The notes under the pieces were generated by a model. It saw only the letters and a program-made list of their open reading frames with translations, did no database searches and was not told the origin of the DNA. Positions 57,478 through 64,000 of a DNA stretch of 64,000 nucleotides are shown one piece after another. This DNA is from Leptobrachium leishanense (taxonomy: Eukaryota; Chordata; Amphibia; Anura; Megophryidae). Position 1 is the first letter of the stretch. Each line of letters begins with the position of its first letter. The DNA is taken from the NCBI GenBank assembly GCA_009667805.1, contig CM019065.1, forward strand, positions 15,388,952 through 15,452,951. Direction: 5' to 3'. A program made the translations under genes and the position numbers.

Positions 57478-57903
57478 GGCTAGGGTCAGACGAACGCATT
57501 TTTCACGTTGTCCGTGAAAAAGTGCGTTCGAAAGAATGGACGTATTTTTTCACGGAATACGCGATAGCGGTCATATGATGCGCCTTTTCGTCCGTGAGTT
57601 TGTACGGATCATCAATAAAACATTTTTTGTGTCTGGACGTTATGTTGGCCGGACATTAGCAGCGTCTGACGTCTCCTAATCACGCACACACGCCGCTAGC
57701 GGACGCAGCGCACTCTGTACGTCAGTACTAGCGGTTTGACGTTCTAGAAAAAATGCGTTCGTTTGCCACTTGCGTTGCGCGGACGAACATTCGTGTGGCC
57801 GTACTTCGTGTGTTCCCCGGCATTGGACGTCATTTGCTGCTAGCACGGCCGTGATTTCGTGCAGCTAAACACACGTTAAAACTGCTTTCGTCTGACCTTA
57901 GCC
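57478..57903 (+). mobile_element. TTA-target MITE, second subfamily, unit 1
   Basis: GGCTAGGGTCAGACGAACGC to GTCTGACCTTAGCC. Same subfamily as 45174-45592 in the opposite orientation (TTTTTTCACGGAATACGCG). Shares TTA 57904-57906 with the next unit. Confidence 0.85.
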
Positions 57904-57906
57904 TTA

Positions 57907-58330
57907 GGCTAGGGTCAGACGAACGCATTTTCACGTTGTCTGTGAAAAAGTGCGTTCGAACGAATGGACGCATTTTTTCACGGAGTACGCGAGAGCGGTC
58001 ATACGATGCGCATTTGCTTCCGTGATTTTGTACGGATCATCAATAAAACACTTTGTGCATCTGAACGTTATGTTGGCCGGACATTAGCAGCGTCTGACAT
58101 CTCCAATTCACGCACACACGCCGCTAGCGGACGCAGCGCACTCTGTACGTCAGTACTAGCAGTTTAACGTTCTCGAAAAATGCGTTCGTTTGCCACTTGC
58201 GTTACGCGGCCGGACTTTCGTGCGACCGTACTTCGTATATTGGCCGTCATTGCCCGTCATTTGCTGCTAGTGCGGCCGTGATTATGTGCGCCTGCACGCG
58301 CGTTCGCACTGCCTCAGTCTGACCCTAGCC
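57907..58330 (+). mobile_element. TTA-target MITE, second subfamily, unit 2
   Basis: GGCTAGGGTCAGACGAACGC to GTCTGACCCTAGCC, then TAA. Head to tail with unit 1 and closely similar in the middle (GTTATGTTGGCCGGACATTAG). Confidence 0.85.
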
Positions 58331-59435
58331 TAAACGTTTGAATAAAAAAATAAGAGGTCATTTCCCCTTCACGTCGGTGCAGTTCAGTGTTCTGTAAATA
58401 GATTAACCATTACTTCTCTAATGCTGTTGAAGATCGACGAATTGCGGCGATCTGCACCGTATTTTGCTGTCAATTCGTCAGTATTTGTCGAATTCACCGC
58501 GTTCTGAATAGACGAACTGTCACAAAATTGCCCATGCGATGAAATTCACCATTCAGTGCAATTTAGTGCAAATTTATCGCTTTCTGAATAATCCTTTCTG
58601 TGTCGTGTGTTAACTCAGTGAATCATTACAAACGATTCAGTTCAAATGGATGAACTGATTAATCCAGTTTACAGCGATGAACCGGTTTTATGAACAATTT
58701 GATCCTGAACCGGCCATCACTACCGCCAAGGGACAGCTGTGTGGGTGGAGCAAAAAAAAAAGTTTTCATACAGCAAAATCAGCCAAACAGGGCTGGTGGG
58801 GGGCCCCCATGAAGCCTGACCACTTTCATAAGCTAAAGTGGTCATGGTGCGCAGCGTATCACTGAAATGTCGTTTGCAACAGCAAAAAACAAAACGTTTA
58901 GTGAATAACCCCTTCTGTATTGGTTGCTGCTGGCAATGTGCCACATGCAGCTATCACTGCAGGATGTGACATCACCACAGGAAGTGTGGAGGGTATTTGC
59001 AGAGCACAGTGAGCAGGCGGCCATGTTGGAGTCTGATCTGCACAAACAGTATAAAAGTTGTTTATTAGCTGGAAACTCTCTATATTGTTATTATTAAATA
59101 GTATTTTGGCAAAAAATAAAACAAACGATTTAAAAAAAAAATTATTACAAAAACATTTTTTATTAAAAAAATGTTTTTACATTGAAACCTATGGGATTTT
59201 CCTGTTTAAACCTGTTGGGCCAAATTACATTCTTCACGCAAACGTTAACGCTCACTTGTGTGAGCATTAACGTTTGCCGTGGTGTTTACCGCATATTACA
59301 ATCCAAAGTTAAGAAACTTGTTTGCGTTTGGTACCTTGCGCTTCTCTGCGCGAAGTTACTGTACTTTGTGCTCCCTATGTTTAATATGGGGAGCGCAAAG
59401 TGTTAATCAGCGCTGGATTACAAAGTCCCAGCGCT
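58331..59435. other. old MITE fragments, no gene
   Basis: Contains two possible MITE right ends (about 58581-58603 and 58890-58910), an AT-rich stretch and TTGCGCTTCTCTGCGCGAAG-type words near 59335. No frame with a recognisable domain. Confidence 0.4.
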
Positions 59436-59650
59436 CAGTGGCGCCACTAGGGTTGGTGTCACCCGGTGCGGTAAGTCATGGTGTCACCCCCCCCCCCCCC
59501 CCGGCCGAGTTTTAGGTTTTTTTTTTTTTTTTTAAACTACTCTTACTCATAAATCAGTTTTCCCATAGAACACTGAATGCTCATAATACAAAGCGCTCAT
59601 TACTCCGAGGTTTATTGCTCTGCAGCTCTCTCATATACTCACACATATTT
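59436..59650 (+). mobile_element. left end of another hAT-like repeat
   Basis: CAGTGGCGCCACTAGGGTTG with GTGTCACCCGGTGCGG is a terminus I recognise from dispersed hAT-type repeats. It has a 17-base C run (about 59487-59503) and a T run. The right end is not found. The following 59655-59800 is a diverged piece of the ~900-bp MITE (GGTGCCTGTTC, GTTTATTCAGGC). Confidence 0.45.
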
Positions 59651-59942
59651 TGGTGAGCTGCCAGCAAGTATGGTGCCTGTTCAACGGCAGTGAAAGTCCC
59701 CATAGAGAAGTAATGGTAAATCTGTTCAGAGACATCGAATACAGCAGAGAAATGTCCTGATGTTCAGTGGTTTCATTAGACAGGTTTATTCAGGCAAACA
59801 CCAATCTATAACATAAAACGATAATGGCTGGCGTGTCCGTCGCCCAAAAAATGGACTGCGCATGCGCACGCAACCAGCGGCGGTTGGCTGCGCGCGCATC
59901 CAATGGCCGCGACACGCGCACAGCCGGCGTGCGCGAGGGACA

Positions 59943-60006
59943 AAACAAATCCGATCCATTGGAGAGGCGCACAGCACAGCGCCTCTCCAATGGACCGGAT
60001 TTGTTT
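59943..60006. repeat. 28-bp-arm hairpin in a GC-rich module
   Basis: AAACAAATCCGATCCATTGG through GAGAGGCGC (59943-59970) pairs with 59979-60006, one mismatch, 8-base loop ACAGCACA. The preceding 59822-59940 is very GC-rich with repeated GCGCG words. It sits beside the 20-bp minisatellite. Confidence 0.9.
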
Positions 60007-60069
60007 ATCTCCTCAGTGCCCGGCCTCCATCTCCTCAAGCCCGGCCTCCATCTCCTCAGTGCCCGGTCT

Positions 60070-61015
60070 CCATCTCCTCAGTGCCCGGTCTGCCAGCCAT
60101 ATTACCAGTCTGCCATGCACATTGCCATGCACAATACCAGTCTGCCATGCACATCGCCATGCACAATACCAGTCTGCCATGCACATTGCCATGCACAGTA
60201 CCAGTCTGCCATGCACAATACCAGTCTGCCATACACAATACCAGTCTGCCATACACAGTACCAGTCTGCCATGCAGAAATACCGGTCTACCATGCACATT
60301 GTCATGCACAGTGCCAGTCTGCCAAGGCACATTACCATGCACAATACCAGTCTACCATGCACAGTACCAGTCTGCCATGCACAATACCAGTCTTCCATGA
60401 ACATTGTCATGCACAATGCCAGTCTGCCATGCACATTGTCATGCACAGTACCAGTCTGCCATGCACAATACCAGTCTGCCATGCGCATTGCCATGCACAG
60501 TACCAGTCTGGCATGCATAATACCAGTCTGCCATGCACATCGCCATGCACAATACCAGTCTGCCATGCACAATACCAGTCTGCCTGCCTTAATACCAGTC
60601 TGCCATGCATAATACCATTCTACCATGCACAATACCAGTCTCCCGTGCACAAAACCAGTCTGCCAAACATATTACCAGTTCGCCAGCCATATTACCAGTC
60701 TGCCAGCCATATTACCAGTTCACCAGCCATATTACCAGTTCGCCAGACATATTACCAGTCTGCCAGCCATATTACCAGTCTGCCATGCACAATACCAGTC
60801 TGCCAGCCATATTACCAGTCTGCCATGCACATTACCAGTCTGCCTTGCACAATACCAGTCTGCCAAACATATTACCAGTTCGCCAGCCATATTACCAGTC
60901 TGCCATACACAATGCCAGTCTGCCATGCATAATACCAGTCTGCCAGCCATATTACCAGTCTGCCATGCATAATACCAGTGTCTCATAATACCAGTGTGCC
61001 TAAATACCAGCCTGC
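60070..61015 (+). repeat. 20-bp minisatellite (ACCAGTCTGCCATGCACAAT)
   Basis: About 45 units; the main variants are ACCAGTCTGCCATGCACAAT and ACCAGTCTGCCAGCCATATT, with occasional CACATTGCCATGCACA inserts. The 356-codon plus-strand frame and minus-strand frames come from the periodicity. Confidence 0.95.
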
Positions 61016-61412
61016 CATGTCATGCATACCACGTGCCATTAAATATCTGCATAATGTATTCAATACAAAAAAATGCCCGCACAAGCCCAACACAATCTAA
61101 GTGGCCCCATGAGCTTACAATCTAAGGGGCCCACAAGTTTACAATCTGAGGGTCCGGTTCCCGTGAGCTTACAATCTAAGAGGGAAGAGGAACCTGCTCT
61201 AATATATAAATGCCTTTGTAATGCGCTGTCAGCTGCGCGTGCCCATCACAGATGCTCAGTTGGCCCTCCTGTTGCAGATGGGATGGCGATGGATGCGTTA
61301 CAAACTCATTTATATAGAGAGATACTCTTGGATAGGACATTGAAAAAAAACTATGTGGACGTGAATTCTGAGCTGGCGACAACAATAGACTGCCCTCTGG
61401 GCAGACTTTCCA
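61016..61412. other. short repeat fragments, no gene
   Basis: 61090-61195 has three to four copies of a word like GAGCTTACAATCTAAGRGG, the 3' part of the interspersed repeat seen at 16351-16570. The remainder, up to the MITE at 61416, shows only short frames. Confidence 0.45.
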
Positions 61413-61415
61413 CCT

Positions 61416-62318
61416 ACAGGGTTATCCAAAGAGATTCGAATTGCTTGAGAAAGGTAACCGAACGCTGAAAATCAGCGTTCGGTTACTTTTCCTGGCCATT
61501 CGGCTATCCAGAGAGCAGGCAATTCTCCAAATCCTGGCGAATTGCCTGCCCATACGGTGCCTGTTCGGTCCCTGTTCGAGGGCAGTGAAATCCCCATCAA
61601 AAAGCACTGCTTCGGCTATTCAGAGAACACAAACCAGCAGTGAAAGGTTCCCCTAATGCCCTGCCATTCGGTGGTTTAATTCGGCAAATTTATTCAGGAG
61701 AATCCCATAGGCTTCAATGTTAAAAATATTCCTGTTTTAATTCAATATCTAATAAACCGTTCATTATAAAATTCTGCAGCAAAAAGTCTCTTTATTTATA
61801 GATTTTTTAGGATACTTTAAGCATTTTTCTGAATTTTTAAAAAAAAAAATAAAAGTCCGATTTTTTTTTTATTTTTTTTTCAGTTTGCTTATTTTTTTGT
61901 AACAGCCCTCTTTATTATCATTCCCTGGATCTCCTGTGAAAATTTCAGACATTTTCGCTCAGTAGTTTCTTTGCAAACAGCGTTTCTTTTTCCCAGATTC
62001 ATACAAATGGTTTTTCTAATTTATTCACTGCCTCCTCTACGTCACAGCTGCTTCGGCTCTGTGTGATTCGGCTCCTTTTCGGCTCCTGTTCGGCTCCTCT
62101 TCGAAGGTTAATCCAGATGTTTTTGCTTGTTTTCAGCGTGCATTCGGTTAGTTTTCGTCAGGTTTTCGGCAGCTTTTCCCTGCAATTCGGGGACCCTGTG
62201 CTGTTTGCTGAATACACCGCAGGTTCACCGAAATGCAATCGGCAAAAGGAACCGAATTGAAGAGAACGAAAAGTCACCGAACGTGCGGTGACTTTTCGAA
62301 TCTCTTTGGATAACCCTG
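61416..62318 (+). mobile_element. ~900-bp Harbinger-like MITE, copy 2
   Basis: Near-identical to 10310-11219. Termini CAGGGTTATCCAAAGAGATT and complement; CTA on both sides (61413-61415, 62319-62321). It lacks a few bases compared with copy 1 in the GGCTCCTGTTCGGCTCC part and in homopolymers. Confidence 0.88.
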
Positions 62319-62370
62319 CTAGTATCTAATAAAACGTTTATAACATTAATCTGTAGTATAAAGTCTCTTT

Positions 62371-63003
62371 TAGGGATGTGCGTTTTGTTTCGGACCGATT
62401 CGTTTTTTTCACGAATCGGCCCGATTCGGTGATTCGGATTCGGCTGATTTTCTGAATCGGATCCGAAAACATCCAAAACAAAACAATTTCCGAAACGAAA
62501 AACTTTCGGAATCGGAAATCATTTTCATTTAATTCGTAATTTCAGTTCCATTTCGGTAATTTTCAAAAAATGCTTAAAAGATCCTAAAAAATCTTAAAAT
62601 AAAGAGACTCTTTACTACAGAATATAATAATAAACGGTTTATTAGATATTGAATTAAAACGGGAATATTTTTAACATTTAAGTCTATGGGGCAAAACATT
62701 TCCCAAACCCTGTGGCTCAGATTTTTTTTTTTCCAAAAAATGCTTAAAATATCCTAAAAAAATCTAAGAATAAATACTCTTTACTACATGGGGCAAAACA
62801 TTTCCCACATCGAATACACGAAAATGTGCGAAATCATGAAAAAAAAGTCAATACGAAAAACGAGCCGATCTGAAAACACAAAAAATTTCCGATTTCACGA
62901 AAAAAAGTCGATACGGAAATCGGCCGAAATGATCCGAAATGAAAATTGTCGAATTAAGAATGAAACGAGCCGAAACGAAAAAAAAAATTGGTGCACATCC
63001 CTA
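62371..63003 (+). mobile_element. 633-bp hAT-type MITE
   Basis: TAGGGATGTGCGTTTTG at the left and GGTGCACATCCCTA at the right. The perfect 8-bp duplication GTCTCTTT lies at 62363-62370 and 63004-63011. The interior has two direct copies of AAAAAATGCTTAAAAKATCC text (about 62567 and 62735) shared with the ~900-bp MITE, so this element has picked up or been invaded by that sequence. Confidence 0.88.
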
Positions 63004-63011
63004 GTCTCTTT

Positions 63012-63471
63012 ATTTGTTGATTATTTTTTTTTAATATCTATTAGGCATTTTTTAAAAAAAAATCAACATTTTTCTTTCTAATAGGGTTTTTTTCTGTAAC
63101 CGCCCTTTTTATTATCATTCATAGGATCTTATGTTAATTCCAGAAATTTTCGTTCAGTAGTTTTTTGAAAACAGCGGGGGACGGTTTCATGGTGACATTC
63201 GGTGGCTGATTCCCTGCACTTCAGGGACCCTGCGGTGAATTCACCACGGAAATTTGATTCCCCGAAGTGCGGGGAACAACAGAATACTGAAATGTCTGCG
63301 TCATTTTGGTGCTCTGTAAATATCCCACTAGTGGTGGTTTTTTTGCTGCCCCCTGGAAAGTGCCAGCCTAGGCCTTGCCTACCCAGGACATACTTGAAAA
63401 TTGAGAGAATTCTCAAGGTATCCTTCCTGGTAAAATAGTTACCAGTGAGCGGCTGCACCCCCCGCCCCTGA
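63012..63471. other. ~900-bp MITE relative and unassigned DNA
   Basis: 63012-63170 resembles the part of the ~900-bp MITE around 61790-61990 (GTAACCGCCCTTTTTATTATC, TTCGTTCAGTAGTTT). No gene in the remainder. Confidence 0.45.
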
Positions 63472-63475
63472 TTAA

Positions 63476-64000
63476 CCACTTTGATGCGGAGGACGCGCTC
63501 AGCGCGTCCTCCGCATGGCTGCTGGTGTGCGGAGGACGCGCTGAGCGTGTCCTCCCTTTGGGGTCAGCGTTCGGCCGGGTTCCGGCCGATCGCTGGCCCC
63601 CCCGGTGCGGGATGACATCCTCGATGTCAGCCCAGCATCCGGAACCGCCGCCGGTGAAATAAGGTGTCATCGCGACAGCGCGATGACACCTAATTCAGGC
63701 GCCCCCCCCGCATGTGCGGAGGAGGCGCCTGAAAGGGAGGGGGGAGGACCTTCGGACCTCTCTCCCTCCCGATCGGCGGCGTTGCGGGGGTTAACCCAGG
63801 CACCATTTGGAAGGGCACAGCCTGCCCTTCCAAATGGTGCCTGGCATTAACCCCTGGGGAGCTGCATCGCGAATCGGCGCTGAAAAACGCCGGTTCGTGA
63901 TCCTTTCCCGGAGCTGGCCGACATCTTGGATGTCGGCCAAGCCTCCGGGAACTCCCCCTGAGGACTGGCGTCATCGTGCATAGCACGATGACGCCAGTCC
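63476..64000 (+). mobile_element. piggyBac-type element, cut by the window end
   Basis: TTAA at 63472-63475 precedes CCACTTTGATGCGGAGGACG. It carries stacked hairpins (GGACGCGCTCAGCGCGTCC, GGTGTCATCGCGACAGCGCGATGACACC-like, CCAAATGGTGCC) and GACATCTTGGATGTCGGCC, the same hairpin word as in the elements at 18200 and 32972. Only the left end is visible. Confidence 0.6.

Noticed and set aside
59824..60988. His/Cys-rich ORFs that could look like zinc-binding proteins
   Set aside because: They translate the 20-bp minisatellite; residue pattern follows the repeat period.

Overview
The window is vertebrate, most probably anuran (frog) or other amphibian, genomic DNA made almost entirely of transposable elements and tandem repeats. 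The clade is inferred from the mix of families: BED-finger and ZMYM1-like hAT elements, Tc1, piggyBac-type TTAA elements, DIRS, Penelope-like elements (PLE), Ty3/gypsy, gag-only LTR elements and hAT/Harbinger-type MITEs. I found no host gene, rRNA, tRNA, CRISPR array or bacterial-type operon. Every recognisable coding region belongs to a transposon, and nearly all are broken by frameshifts, stops or insertions.

Layout. 1-3.1 kb: minus-strand hAT transposase with a BED finger (copy A), followed by a 33-bp minisatellite. 3.9-6.87 kb: degraded DIRS element (gag, RT, RNase H). 6.87-10.3 kb: PLE with reverse transcriptase, GIY-YIG endonuclease and a decayed hammerhead-ribozyme-like tail. 10.3-12.9 kb: a 910-bp MITE, a minus-strand PLE fragment and minus-strand Ty3/gypsy pol. 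12.9-21.0 kb: BED-hAT copy B, interrupted by a gypsy gag fragment and by a segment carrying a piggyBac-type MITE. 21.0-23.4 kb: an oppositely oriented BED-hAT 3' end (copy D) holding a hAT-type MITE that contains two minisatellites. 23.4-26.2 kb: AT repeats, a 150-bp-arm hairpin and Harbinger-like MITEs. 26.2-28.0 kb: BED-hAT copy C. 28.65-29.82 kb: another hAT-type MITE with a minisatellite.

30.05-40.95 kb is the clearest structure. A ZMYM1-like hAT element with a perfect 8-bp target duplication contains a piggyBac-type element, which itself contains a Tc1 element; a separate 5.2-kb LTR retrotransposon with a perfect 5-bp target duplication sits downstream of the transposase. 41.4-43.2 kb: a third hAT-type MITE with a minisatellite. 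44.0-45.6 and 54.7-58.3 kb: ten Harbinger-like MITEs, several head to tail sharing one TTA. 45.95-54.25 kb: 8.3 kb of 54-bp satellite with higher-order periodicity. 59.4-61.4 kb: a GC-rich fold-back module beside a 20-bp minisatellite. 61.4-64.0 kb: another copy of the ~900-bp MITE, a TSD-bounded 633-bp MITE and a piggyBac-type element running off the end.

There is no cooperating gene set. The notable biology is the layered insertion history, readable from target duplications, and a recurring architecture in which hAT-type non-autonomous elements carry long minisatellites next to a GC-rich fold-back module.
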